Shown here in pieces: positions 1 through 7,451 of a stretch of DNA of 14,657 nucleotides. The DNA lies in contig NZ_DDJO01000007.1 of NCBI RefSeq assembly GCF_002339505.1, positions 1 to 14,657 on the forward strand, read 5' to 3'. The position numbers were made by a program, and so were the translations under genes. A model generated the notes under the pieces. It was not told where the DNA came from. It saw nothing but the letters and a program-made list of their open reading frames with translations, and made no database searches. The stretch comes from Corynebacterium sp. UBA2622. GTDB lineage: Bacteria > Actinomycetota > Actinomycetes > Mycobacteriales > Mycobacteriaceae. How positions within the stretch are numbered: the first letter of the stretch is position 1; each line of letters opens with the position of its first letter.

Positions 1-1184
1 CACCGCCGGCGGGGCAGGCGGGCGACGCCGATGCGCGCGGTGCCGAAGTGGCGGAGCCCGCCTCGCCGGAGCAGCCGCGACACAACGAGGCCCCGGAGAA
101 CACCACCCCCCAGGCCCAGGCCGACTGGATCCGCCGCGGCAACGCCGACGAGCCCGAGACCCGCCCGGAGCAGACCGACGAGCAGGCAGAGGAGATCCGC
201 GATGAGAACAAGGCGGATCAGGGCGACGTGTACGAGCCCTCGGAAGTCCCGCCCGTGGAGTCGCAGGCCGAGCACCAGGAGCGCCAGGCGGAGGAGAACG
301 TCCGGGAGGAAACGGAGGAGCCGTCCGGGACCGGAGTCCCCGGTGAGGAGGCCGAGGACGCGGTGGACGGGAAGGACGGGGCGGACCTGTTCGGGACCGT
401 CACGCGCCAGTGGACCTCGCTGCGGCAGTCCGTGGGTGCGCGCAACGCGATCGCGGAAATCATGCTCACCGAGGCCAAGCCCCTCGGGTTCGAGGGTGAC
501 ACGCTGGTCGTAGGCCATAACACGGGCGCCCTTGCTCAGCGCATCAACGCGGAGGACCACAACCGCGACATTTCCGCCGTGTTCTCCGAGAACCTGGGAA
601 CCAAGGTGAAGGTCCGGTGCGTGGTGGGCACCGACCCGGCCAAGGCCGGGTTCGGGCCGGCAAAGCCGGGCCGCCAGGTGTGGGATCCGCGGGCCGGATC
701 GTCCGGGGACCGCGAGCCCGAACCCGAGGAGCCCGCCCCGGCCCCGGCCGCCGCAGATCCCGGGGCGGAGCCCTCTGCGCGGGCCGAAAAGCCCGCCGTA
801 AGGCCCGCACCCGCCGACGACTGGAGGGCAGCGGCCGCGGCGGCGAGCCAGCGCGCCGCCCGGCGGGCGAAACGTGAGGCCGAGGAGATCCCGCTGCCGC
901 CCGAGCCGGTCGACGATGCCTACCCCGACGAGGACGCGGGATACCCCGGGCCCGCTGAACCCGCCGGTCAGGCGACGCCGCCAAGCCCGTCGTCCGGGAT
1001 CGCCGGGGCGGAGGAGGGGGCGTCGTCACGCGGCGGCCCCTCGGTGCCCGCCGAGCGCTCGCGCGAGGAAGAGGAGCGCGACATGGCGGATCAGGCCATG
1101 GAGGAGGGCGAGCGCGACCGCCGCGACGCGACTGCGGTGGCGATGGATCTGCTGGCCTCCGAGCTCGGAGCGAAGCCGCTCTAG
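1..1184 (+). CDS. dnaX: DNA polymerase III subunit gamma/tau, C-terminal part (5' end outside window)
   Basis: This is the C-terminal part of the clamp-loader subunit that organises the replicative polymerase at the fork. The reading frame begins at base 3 and is open from the window edge, so the ATPase domain lies upstream. Visible first is a Glu/Pro-rich linker (about 50-360). Then comes a folded segment (about 385-640) with the pattern W-x-x-L-R-x-x-V-x-A-R, a hydrophobic run ending in TLVVGHNTGALAQR and a further strand VKVRCVVG; this matches the conserved domain after the AAA+ module in actinobacterial DnaX. A long Ala/Pro-rich linker (about 710-1050) follows, then a charged helix ending LLASELGAKPL, the usual actinobacterial terminus. 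ybaB and recR follow on the same strand, a common arrangement. The Met at 48 is internal, not a start. Confidence 0.9.
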   Translation, partial: PPAGQAGDADARGAEVAEPASPEQPRHNEAPENTTPQAQADWIRRGNADEPETRPEQTDEQAEEIRDENKADQGDVYEPSEVPPVESQAEHQERQAEENVREETEEPSGTGVPGEEAEDAVDGKDGADLFGTVTRQWTSLRQSVGARNAIAEIMLTEAKPLGFEGDTLVVGHNTGALAQRINAEDHNRDISAVFSENLGTKVKVRCVVGTDPAKAGFGPAKPGRQVWDPRAGSSGDREPEPEEPAPAPAAADPGAEPSARAEKPAVRPAPADDWRAAAAAASQRAARRAKREAEEIPLPPEPVDDAYPDEDAGYPGPAEPAGQATPPSPSSGIAGAEEGASSRGGPSVPAERSREEEERDMADQAMEEGERDRRDATAVAMDLLASELGAKPL

Positions 1185-1191
1185 CGGAAGG

Positions 1192-1197
1192 TACACT
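1192..1197 (+). promoter_or_regulatory. Candidate -10 element upstream of ybaB
   Basis: The hexamer TACACT lies 7 bases after the dnaX stop and fits the corynebacterial TAnnnT -10 pattern. It would start a transcript near 1204 with a leader of about 40 nt before ybaB. I see no convincing -35 element, so ybaB may instead be read from dnaX. Confidence 0.35.
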
Positions 1198-1242
1198 GGC
1201 CGGCGGACTAATTAGCGATGAAACGAAAGGGTGCAACCCACC

Positions 1243-1605
1243 ATGACCCAGCCGAATATGCCCCAGGACATGCAGGAACTCATGCGCCAGGCCGCCGAGG
1301 TGCAGATGGCGCTCCAGCAGGCGCAGCAGGAGCTGCTCGCCACCACCGTCACCGGCACCGCGGGCGGTGAGCTCGTTACCGTCACCATGACCGGTGGCGC
1401 GGAGATCCAGGACATCACCATCAAGCCGGAGGCCGTGGATCCCGACGACGTCGAGTCCCTCCAGGACCTTATCCTCGCCGCGTACCGAGATGCCCACGCG
1501 AAGGCGGGCCAGCTCGCCGAGGAGAAGTTGGGTCCGCTGACCAACCCGCAGGGCGCGGGCTCCCAGGACGGCTCGGGGGACCTCCCGTTCGGCGGCCTGA
1601 TCTAG
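1243..1605 (+). CDS. ybaB: YbaB/EbfC family nucleoid-associated protein
   Basis: This is a small DNA-binding protein of the YbaB/EbfC family (120 residues), a homodimer that binds the nucleoid. The N-terminal part is a Gln-rich helix (residues about 5-35, repeated AQQ/QQAQQEL). It is followed by the family strand pattern TGTAGGELVTVTMTGGAEIQ and a second helical part with D-V-E-S-L-Q-D-L-I-L-A-A-Y-R-D-A. The C-terminus is a short Gly-rich tail. The ATG at 1243 is preferred because AAAGGG (1226-1231) lies 11 nt before it. An upstream in-frame GTG at 1231 would add four residues but has no ribosome-binding site at a usable distance. Placement between dnaX and recR is the classic context for this family. 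Confidence 0.9.
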   Translation: MTQPNMPQDMQELMRQAAEVQMALQQAQQELLATTVTGTAGGELVTVTMTGGAEIQDITIKPEAVDPDDVESLQDLILAAYRDAHAKAGQLAEEKLGPLTNPQGAGSQDGSGDLPFGGLI

Positions 1606-1618
1606 CAGGCGGCGTACC

Positions 1619-1649
1619 CGCCCGGCCGATTCCGGCCGGGCGTTTTTTT
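1619..1649 (+). terminator. Intrinsic terminator after ybaB
   Basis: A perfect 10-bp stem, CGCCCGGCCG paired with CGGCCGGGCG, closes a 4-nt ATTC loop and is followed at once by seven T residues. It starts 13 bp after the ybaB stop and lies before recR, so recR needs either read-through or its own promoter in 1650-1709. TTAAAA at 1670-1675 is a weak candidate for that promoter. Confidence 0.9.
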
Positions 1650-1709
1650 AAGCCACCGGGCTGTGCTGGTTAAAACGCGCCCCATCCACCATCAAGGAGA
1701 AGCAACGGC

Positions 1710-2336
1710 ATGTTCGAGGGACCGCTCCAAGACCTCATCGACGAGTTCTCGCGCCTGCCCGGCGTAGGGCCGAAAAGCGCCCAGCGGATCGCGTTCCACC
1801 TGCTCAAGACGGATCCGGATGACGTGGACAGGCTCGCCGCCGCCCTCGTCGCCGTCCGCGACGGCGTGACGTTCTGCCGCATCTGCAACAACGTCTCCCG
1901 CGAGGAGGTCTGCCGCATCTGCGCGGACTCCGGCCGAGACGCCTCGCTCGTGTGTGTGGTGGAGGATGCGAAGGACATCCAGGTTATCGAGCGCACCGGT
2001 GAGTTCAACGGACGCTACCACGTCCTCGGTGGCGCGCTCGATCCCCTGGCCAACGTCGGCCCCCGCGACCTCGCCATCGCGAGCCTCCTCCAGCGCATCG
2101 GCGGGGTACTGGAGGATGTCGCGGGCCGGGAGGCTCCGGAGATCACCGAGGTCATCCTGGCCACTGACCCCGACACGGAGGGCGAGGCCACGGCGTCCTA
2201 CCTGGCGCGCCTGCTGAAGGATTTCCCCGATCTCACCGTGTCCCGGCTGGCCTCCGGAATGCCCCTCGGCGGGGACCTCGAGTTCGTCGACGAGCTCACG
2301 CTGTCGCGCGCCCTCAGCGGGCGGCTCAAGCTCTAG
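1710..2336 (+). CDS. recR: Recombination mediator protein RecR
   Basis: RecR works with RecF/RecO to load RecA on single-stranded gaps. The 208-residue length is normal for the family. Domains in order: a helix-hairpin-helix with LPGVGPKSAQRIAFHLL (residues 16-32); a four-cysteine zinc finger using C56, C59, C68 and C71; a TOPRIM domain starting at VVEDAKD (about 83) and containing ATDPDTEGEATASYL; and a C-terminal segment with ASGMPLGGDLEFVDELTL, the usual RecR ending. The ATG at 1710 has AAGGAG at 1694-1699, 10 nt upstream. All metal ligands and the TOPRIM acidic residues are present, so the protein should be functional. A strong terminator separates it from ybaB, and it converges on gatD with a 30-bp gap. 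Confidence 0.96.
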   Translation: MFEGPLQDLIDEFSRLPGVGPKSAQRIAFHLLKTDPDDVDRLAAALVAVRDGVTFCRICNNVSREEVCRICADSGRDASLVCVVEDAKDIQVIERTGEFNGRYHVLGGALDPLANVGPRDLAIASLLQRIGGVLEDVAGREAPEITEVILATDPDTEGEATASYLARLLKDFPDLTVSRLASGMPLGGDLEFVDELTLSRALSGRLKL

Positions 2337-2366
2337 CGGGTACGCGTTAGCAACTAGGGCCGAAAA

Positions 2367-3089
2367 CTATCGCAGGCGCTCCATGCGCAGACGGTCGATC
2401 TCGGAGAGCTCCAGGGGCTCAAGGTCAGCCAGCTTCATGTCCAGGGCGTGCGCGAGCAGCAGGTCCGCCAGCTGGGGGTTGCGGGCCAGCGCGGGGCCGT
2501 GCATGTAGGTGGCCACCACGCTGCCCTGCACGACACCCTCGGAGGAGTCCCCGCCCGCGTTGTTGCCCACGCCGCGGCTGGCGGTGCCCAGGGCGGAGGC
2601 ATCGGGCCCGAGGACGGTTCCACCCATGTGGTTCTCGAAGCCGGTCAGGGGCTCGGTGAGCTGTGCGGTCAGGCCCGCGCGGGTGGGGGAGGAGGCCACC
2701 TCCCCGATGGCGCGCTTGTCCATGGCGGTCGTGGTGACGTCGAGAAGCCCGATGCCCTCCACCGTGGAGCCGTGCGCGTTGAAGGTGCGGCCGAGCACCT
2801 GCATGCCGGCGCACACGGCGAAGACGGGGCGGTTGTCGGCCACGGCCGCTTGGAGGCCCGGGGATGCGGCGAGGCGGGCCGAGGCGATGACCTGGGCGGA
2901 GTCCTCGCCGCCGCCGATGGTGTAAATGTCGCAGTCCGCGGGGATCTGGTCGTCGATGGTGACGCGCTCGATCTCCGCGGGGATGCCGCGCATGCGGGCG
3001 CGCTGCCGCAGGACGAGGGCGTTGCCGTCGTCGCCGTACGTGCCCAGCACGTCGGGCAGGACAAGGCCGATTCGAAGCTGCTTAGGCAC
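2367..3089 (-). CDS. gatD: Lipid II isoglutaminyl synthase, glutamine amidotransferase subunit GatD
   Basis: GatD releases ammonia from glutamine and passes it to MurT, which amidates the alpha-carboxyl of D-Glu in lipid II at the cytoplasmic face of the membrane. The 240-residue protein is a class I (CobB/CobQ-like) glutaminase. The N-terminal strand and turn are LPDVLGTYGDDGNA; the nucleophile elbow is AVCAGMQVLG with Cys93; the catalytic His is His197 in TYMHGPAL. The F-E-N-H-M-G-G segment (151-157) is also typical. The start is GTG, overlaps the end of murT by 8 nt and has a near-perfect AGGAGG 6 nt upstream inside murT, so the two genes are translationally coupled. It was historically annotated as cobQ-like, but pairing with murT settles the role. 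Confidence 0.93.
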   Translation of the reverse strand: MPKQLRIGLVLPDVLGTYGDDGNALVLRQRARMRGIPAEIERVTIDDQIPADCDIYTIGGGEDSAQVIASARLAASPGLQAAVADNRPVFAVCAGMQVLGRTFNAHGSTVEGIGLLDVTTTAMDKRAIGEVASSPTRAGLTAQLTEPLTGFENHMGGTVLGPDASALGTASRGVGNNAGGDSSEGVVQGSVVATYMHGPALARNPQLADLLLAHALDMKLADLEPLELSEIDRLRMERLR

Positions 3090-4359
3090 GGTAATCCTCC
3101 TGCTTGGTCAGGTCCTTCTTCAGGTCGCGGAAGGCTGTGTAGTTGGCCAGCACCTCCACGCGCCCGGGCGGGCAGGCGCGGATCGCCGCGACGGGGTCGT
3201 GGACGAGTTCGTGGTCGATGTCCGCGTACAGCAGGCGCACCGCGAGGTCGGTGCCGCGCTCGCCGGCTGCCTTGACGGAGATGCCGGAGAAGTCCTCGAA
3301 CTTCACGTCCCACAGCCAGGACAGGTCCTCGCCGTCGGCGACCTGGCCGTTGACCGCGATGACCAGCCCCTCCGCATCACGGTTGACCATGGAAAGCGCC
3401 TCCTGCCAGCCGGCCGGGTTCTTGGCCAGCAGCAGGTGGATCTCCCGGTCGCCCAGCGTGACGGTGGAGTATCGGCCGGCGACATTGTCCACGGCTTCGG
3501 CGGCGGCGACGGCCTGGGCGAGCGGCACGTCGAAGGCCTCCACCGCGGCGGCCACCGCCTGGGCGGCGTTGCCGCGGTTTGCGCGGCCGGGCAGGGCCAG
3601 GTTCAGCTCCACGTCCCCGTGCGGGGTGCGCAGGTGCGTCTCGTCCACGGAGTAGGCGGGTTCGGGGCGGCGGAACTCGCGGCCGTCGTCAAGCTTTTCG
3701 ACGCCGTACCAGTGCCCGTTCTCCTCGCGGACAATGTGGCCGCCGGAGCGCGGGTTGGTCACCGAATCGCCCATCCATCCACCGCCGGCTGCGACCCACG
3801 TGACGTTGGGGTGGTCGTAGGCGACGGAGGTGATGAGGACGTCGTCACAGTTCGCGATGATCTTCGTGTCCGGGTGGGCCTCCACGGCGCCGCGCAGGGC
3901 GCGCTCGATCTTGTTGATCTCCCCGACGCGGTCGAGCTGGTCGCGCGAGAGGTTGAGCAGCACGATCGCCTTCGGCTCGAGCCGCTCGGCGACGTGGGGG
4001 ACGTGCAGCTCGTCGACCTCCAGGGCGATGTGGGACGCGGCACGGCCCGCCATGAGCGCGGAGATGATGCCGGCGTCCATGTTGTCGCCGCCCTCGTTGG
4101 TGGCCACGGTGTAGGCGCTGCGGAGCGCCCCGGCGAGCATGCGCGTGGTGGTCGACTTGCCGTTGGTGCCGGTCACCAGCGCGGCGGGGCGACCGGCGCC
4201 GAGGGACTCCATGATGGACGGGTCGATCGCGTTGGCCACGAGACCGCCGATCATGCCGCCCGCGCCCCTGCCGGTGGCGCGGGACGCGGTGGTGGCGAGC
4301 TGCGCCGCGGTCAGGGCGGCGCGGGAGCGCAATCGGGAGAGGGGGCCTTTCGGAGTCAT
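3082..4359 (-). CDS. murT: Lipid II isoglutaminyl synthase, Mur ligase-like subunit MurT
   Basis: MurT is the ATP-using half of the MurT-GatD amidase that converts D-Glu to D-isoGln in lipid II. In the 425-residue protein the Mur-ligase P-loop is GTNGKST (64-70). The central domain contains ALEVDELHVPHV and LLNLSRDQLDR (135-144). The C-terminal DUF1727 region carries LLLAKNPAGWQEAL (309-322) and DLSWLWDVKFE (345-355). D351 there is the likely equivalent of the Asp that in S. aureus MurT completes the GatD catalytic triad (inference by motif). The place where a Cys4 zinc ribbon is expected (about 195-225) keeps its scaffold but has N202, S205, G219 and K222 at the cysteine positions. No ribosome-binding site precedes the ATG, and a -10-like hexamer sits 7 nt upstream. 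The DnaQ-like gene lies 33 nt upstream on the same strand. Confidence 0.93.
   Translation of the reverse strand: MTPKGPLSRLRSRAALTAAQLATTASRATGRGAGGMIGGLVANAIDPSIMESLGAGRPAALVTGTNGKSTTTRMLAGALRSAYTVATNEGGDNMDAGIISALMAGRAASHIALEVDELHVPHVAERLEPKAIVLLNLSRDQLDRVGEINKIERALRGAVEAHPDTKIIANCDDVLITSVAYDHPNVTWVAAGGGWMGDSVTNPRSGGHIVREENGHWYGVEKLDDGREFRRPEPAYSVDETHLRTPHGDVELNLALPGRANRGNAAQAVAAAVEAFDVPLAQAVAAAEAVDNVAGRYSTVTLGDREIHLLLAKNPAGWQEALSMVNRDAEGLVIAVNGQVADGEDLSWLWDVKFEDFSGISVKAAGERGTDLAVRLLYADIDHELVHDPVAAIRACPPGRVEVLANYTAFRDLKKDLTKQEDYRA
3096..3101 (-). promoter_or_regulatory. Strong Shine-Dalgarno site for gatD within murT
   Basis: On the minus strand AGGAGG lies 6 nt before the gatD GTG and inside the last codons of murT. 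It fixes the GTG start and supports coupled synthesis of the two subunits. It contrasts with murT itself, which lacks a Shine-Dalgarno sequence. Confidence 0.8.
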
Positions 4360-4366
4360 GACGTCT

Positions 4367-4372
4367 ACGTTA
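4367..4372 (-). promoter_or_regulatory. Candidate -10 element giving a leaderless murT transcript
   Basis: TAACGT (minus strand) matches TAnnnT and is followed by exactly 7 nt (AGACGTC) and then the murT ATG. Transcription would start at or next to the start codon. No Shine-Dalgarno sequence lies between. I see no clear -35 element. Confidence 0.4.
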
Positions 4373-4392
4373 GCCGACGTCCCGCACGCGAC

Positions 4393-5421
4393 CTACCGCC
4401 CCGGGCCCTGCGACACGGCCCCGAAAAACTCCTCGGAGGACACCACGGGAATGTCCTTGCGGTGGGCGTGCATGGCCTTGCCGTGCAGCTCCGCGCCGGC
4501 GGCGAGGGCGTCCGAGACCACCAGCGAGGTCTGTCGGGTGAGCTTCTCCGAGTAGACTAGGCCGAGGTCGAGCGCGGCGGCGATGACCTCATCGGGGGAG
4601 ACGCGCAGGTCGTCGGAGACCACGATCTCCATCCCGGCCTGCAGCCCCTGTCCGGGCGCGTAGGTGCCGGGGTTGCCGGTTCCCTCCGCCGGTTCCTCGC
4701 CGCGGGCTGGCTCGCGCGCGGCATCCACCCGCAGGGCACTGCGCTGCAGCCCGAAGCGGTCCGGCGCGAGGTCCCCGGGCGCGTAGGCGGCGATGGAACC
4801 GCGCGAGCTCAGCTCGAGGTACATGGCCACCAGGGTGAGGGTGTGCTCGCGGGACGTCTCCTCCTCCGTGCGCGAGGCGCGGGCGGCGGTGGCGGTTGGG
4901 GCGGGCGCGTCGATGCCGAGCAGGCGGGCAACCGCGTTGATGCGGGTGTCCACCGGGATGAGGCCCAGCCGACGCGCGCCGTCGAGCGTGTCCACGATCT
5001 CCACGGGCCGGGGGACGTGCCCCACCCGCTGGCGCCGCCGACCGCTGCGGTTGCGGGAGCGGTTCGCGCGCGCCGCGGCGTTCATCGCCCGGCGCGCTTC
5101 CGATACGATGAATCCCCAGGCCATGGGCGAGTCGTGGGTGACGAGGGTGCGGCCGTCGAGAAGCTTGTCGAGTGTTTTGAGGTGGCGCGAGAACTTGGGC
5201 GCCTGGGCGAAGTCACCGGGTTCGAGCCCGTGCGTGTGGCGCGGCCCCGGGTCGCACCCCGGGTTGAACACCAGGTGGAGCTCCTCCCCGACCCGCCCGC
5301 CCGCGTCGAAGGTCACCGCGTCAAGCGTGAGCAGCCGCCCCGTGGAGGGGTGGATGCCGGTGGCCTGCACGAATACCGCCGCGAGGGGGTAGGCGTCGAG
5401 GTCGGTGGTCGGAGCGGTCAT
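4393..5421 (-). CDS. DnaQ-like exonuclease-fold protein with C-terminal BRCT domain, probably catalytically inactive
   Basis: This 342-residue protein has the layout of actinobacterial DnaQ-family proteins: an RNase-H/DEDDh exonuclease fold (about 10-205) followed by a BRCT domain (about 258-338; AGMEIVVSDDLRVSPDEVIAA, TSLVVSDA, GKAMHAHRKDIPVVS). The catalytic motifs are degenerate. ExoI D-x-E-T-T-G is F17-V-Q19-A-T-G; ExoII H-N-x-x-F-D is H96-D97-S-P-M-A101; ExoIII keeps H193, but the Asp five residues later is V198. An Arg-rich insert (about 118-138) interrupts the exonuclease fold. Secondary structure cues and the phrase TLDAVTFDAGGRVGEELH are intact, so this is not a decaying pseudogene. 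The likely role is DNA-structure or protein binding, perhaps at the replisome or in repair; function is unproven. It heads a probable dnaQ-like-murT-gatD unit. Confidence 0.8.
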   Translation of the reverse strand: MTAPTTDLDAYPLAAVFVQATGIHPSTGRLLTLDAVTFDAGGRVGEELHLVFNPGCDPGPRHTHGLEPGDFAQAPKFSRHLKTLDKLLDGRTLVTHDSPMAWGFIVSEARRAMNAAARANRSRNRSGRRRQRVGHVPRPVEIVDTLDGARRLGLIPVDTRINAVARLLGIDAPAPTATAARASRTEEETSREHTLTLVAMYLELSSRGSIAAYAPGDLAPDRFGLQRSALRVDAAREPARGEEPAEGTGNPGTYAPGQGLQAGMEIVVSDDLRVSPDEVIAAALDLGLVYSEKLTRQTSLVVSDALAAGAELHGKAMHAHRKDIPVVSSEEFFGAVSQGPGR

Positions 5422-5428
5422 TGCTCCG

Positions 5429-5434
5429 AGTGTA
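5429..5434 (-). promoter_or_regulatory. Candidate -10 element of the dnaQ-like-murT-gatD unit
   Basis: TACACT on the minus strand is followed by 7 nt (CGGAGCA) and the ATG of the DnaQ-like gene. The only purine-rich stretch, GGAG, lies 2-3 nt from the ATG, too close for a normal ribosome site, so a leaderless transcript is the simplest reading. No convincing -35 element is visible. Confidence 0.4.
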
Positions 5435-5496
5435 GTCGCGGGTGCGCGCCCGCTTCCCGACGCCCCGCCAGCCCCGACCGGTGGATCTCCGGCGGC

Positions 5497-7341
5497 TTAG
5501 ACCCCGCCGGTCTGCGCCTGGGTGAGGCCGCGGTTGACGGCGGAGACGATGGCCTTCAGGGAGGCGCGGGTCGTGGACCCCGCGATTCCCACGCCCCAGG
5601 CACCGGAGCCGTCGACATCGGCGTAGATGTAGCAGGCCGCGTCGGCGTCGTCACCCGCAGTGCGCGAGCGCTGGGAGTAGTCCTGCACCTCGAAGTCGAT
5701 GCCGATCTGCTCCAGGGCGTGCGCGAAGGCGGCGATGGGGCCGTTGCCGGTCCCCCGGATCTCGCGGCGCTCGCCGTCGTAGGCCACCTGGGCCACCACG
5801 GTGGAGTCCTCCCCGTCGTTCACCCCACCACTGACCTGGTAATCCACCAGCTCCAGGGGGCTCTCCAGATCGAGGTAGGCACCGGCGAAGATGTCCCACA
5901 TGTTCTTGGAGTTGACCTCGCCGCCCTCGGTGTCGGTGATGGACTGCACGATGGCGGAGAACTCGGCCTGCATCGCCTTCGGCATGTGGATGGCGTGCTC
6001 CGTCTTCATCACGTAGGCCACCCCGCCCTTGCCGGACTGGGAGTTGACGCGGATGACGGCTTCGTAGTTGCGTCCCACGTCCTTCGGGTCGATCGGCAGG
6101 TAGGGGACCTCCCATACGGTGTCGCGCAGCTCCTCCCAGGACACTTCCGCGGATGTCGCGTTCGGGTGCACCCGCTGCGCCAGGGCGTCGAGGCCCTTGT
6201 TGATGGCGTCCTGGTGCGAACCGGAGAAGGCCGTGAACACGAGCTCGCCGCCGTAGGGGTGGCGCTCGGGCACGCGCAGCTGGTTGCAGTACTCCACGAC
6301 CTCGCGCACGCGGTTGATGTCGGAGAAGTCGATCTGCGGGTCGACGCCCTGGGTGAGCATGTTCAGGCCCAGGGTGACCAGATCGACGTTGCCGGTGCGC
6401 TCGCCGTTGCCGAACAGGCAGCCCTCGATGCGGTCCGCGCCCGCGAGGTAACCCAGCTCGGCGGCGGCGACGCCCTCGCCGCGGTCGTTGTGCGGGTGCA
6501 GGGAGAGAATGATCGAGTCGCGCTTGGCGAAGTTGCGGTGCATCCACTCGATGGAGTCGGCGTAGACATTGGGCGTGATCATCTCCACGGTGGACGGGAG
6601 GTTGATGATCATCGGGTTGTCCGGGGTGGCCCCCATGATGTCGACAACCGCGTCGCAGACCTCGAGTGCGAAGTCGAGCTCGGTGCCGGTGTAGGACTCC
6701 GGCGAGTACTCCCAGCGCCAGTGGGTGTCCGGGTAGTCCCGCGAGATGGTCTTGATCAGCTCCGCGGCATCGGTGGCCAGCTTCTTGATGGCCGGGCGGT
6801 CCTTGCGGAAGACCACCTCGCGCTGCAGCCGGGAGGTGGAGTTGTAGAAGTGCACGATCACGTTCGGCGCGCCCTGGCACGCCTCGAACGTGCGGCGGAT
6901 CAGGTGCTCGCGCGCCTGGACCAGAACCTGGATGGTGACATCATCCGGGATCATGTCCTTCTCGATGATCTCGCGGACGAAGTCGAAGTCCGTCTGCGAG
7001 GCGGAGGGGAAGCCGACCTCGATCTCCTTGTAGCCCATCTGCACCAGCAGGTTGAACATGCGACGCTTGCGCTCCGGGCTCATCGGGTCCACCAGGGCCT
7101 GGTTGCCGTCGCGCAGGTCCACGGCGCACCACTGCGGCGCGACGGTGATCTTCTTGTCCGGCCACGTCCGGTCCGGCAGCACGATGTCCTCGACCTCCCT
7201 GGCGAAGGGCAGGTAGCGGTCGGCGGGCATCTGGGAGCCGCGCTGCTTGTTCCAGGCGGGCTGGCCCTCGTTGCGGGGGCCGGAGGGGGTACGGATTTCG
7301 TTGGGGGCGAAGAATTCGGAGTTGGTCGGCGCCATGGCCAT
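5497..7341 (-). CDS. leuA: 2-isopropylmalate synthase
   Basis: LeuA condenses acetyl-CoA with 2-ketoisovalerate, the committed step of leucine synthesis. At 614 residues it closely matches the roughly 616-residue corynebacterial enzyme (type 2, long form). The N-terminal extension has GPRNEGQPAWNKQRG; the TIM-barrel catalytic domain carries D78 in DLRDGNQ and H281/H283 in LHPHNDRG as metal ligands, with GNGERTGN (310-317) nearby. The C-terminal dimerisation/regulatory domain (about 470-605; RGTGNGPIAAFAHAL, GDDADAA, WGVGIAGSTTRAS) binds leucine for feedback inhibition. AAAGG (7346-7350) is 4 nt before the ATG at 7341 and 10 nt before a second in-frame ATG at 7335, so the exact start is uncertain by two codons. 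It is expressed from a leader-peptide attenuator directly upstream. Confidence 0.96.
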   Translation of the reverse strand: MAMAPTNSEFFAPNEIRTPSGPRNEGQPAWNKQRGSQMPADRYLPFAREVEDIVLPDRTWPDKKITVAPQWCAVDLRDGNQALVDPMSPERKRRMFNLLVQMGYKEIEVGFPSASQTDFDFVREIIEKDMIPDDVTIQVLVQAREHLIRRTFEACQGAPNVIVHFYNSTSRLQREVVFRKDRPAIKKLATDAAELIKTISRDYPDTHWRWEYSPESYTGTELDFALEVCDAVVDIMGATPDNPMIINLPSTVEMITPNVYADSIEWMHRNFAKRDSIILSLHPHNDRGEGVAAAELGYLAGADRIEGCLFGNGERTGNVDLVTLGLNMLTQGVDPQIDFSDINRVREVVEYCNQLRVPERHPYGGELVFTAFSGSHQDAINKGLDALAQRVHPNATSAEVSWEELRDTVWEVPYLPIDPKDVGRNYEAVIRVNSQSGKGGVAYVMKTEHAIHMPKAMQAEFSAIVQSITDTEGGEVNSKNMWDIFAGAYLDLESPLELVDYQVSGGVNDGEDSTVVAQVAYDGERREIRGTGNGPIAAFAHALEQIGIDFEVQDYSQRSRTAGDDADAACYIYADVDGSGAWGVGIAGSTTRASLKAIVSAVNRGLTQAQTGGV

Positions 7342-7371
7342 TCATCCTTTGCGGGTGGGGTGCGGGTGGTC

Positions 7372-7451
7372 CACGACCGGCAGGCACGTACTCCGCGACG
7401 GGGCTGCCGGCCGTGCTAGTTACCTAGGATGTGGCCTGATTCCCGCCGCGG
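7372..7451 (-). promoter_or_regulatory. leuA attenuator: two mutually exclusive long-range RNA pairings
   Basis: Read on the minus strand, four segments follow the Leu codons: A 7451-7442 (CCGCGGCGGG), B 7415-7404 (CACGGCCGGCAG), C 7402-7393 (CCCGTCGCGG) and D 7383-7372 (CTGCCGGTCGTG). A pairs with C over 10 bp and B pairs with D over 12 bp, each with one G-U. C lies inside the B-D loop, so the helices cross and should exclude each other. A starts two bases after the Leu codons, where a stalled ribosome would cover it. B lies just past the leader stop codon. Neither helix has a U tract after it, so the final step may be translational or Rho-dependent. Pairings were found by eye, not by folding software. 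Confidence 0.6.

Noticed and set aside
2926..4560. A 544-codon plus-strand frame across murT
   Set aside because: It is antisense to murT, which has intact Mur-ligase motifs and is coupled to gatD. The plus-strand product is a Val/Gly/His-rich shadow.
5435..5496. Terminator between leuA and the DnaQ-like gene
   Set aside because: Small GC-rich inverted repeats occur (for example GCGGG/CCCGC), but there is no T tract and no long stem.
4843..7419. An 858-codon open frame on the plus strand
   Set aside because: It is antisense to leuA and the DnaQ-like gene, whose products have clear family motifs. Its translation is a low-complexity Val/Gly/Asp/His/Arg-rich product typical of the reverse complement of high-GC coding DNA.
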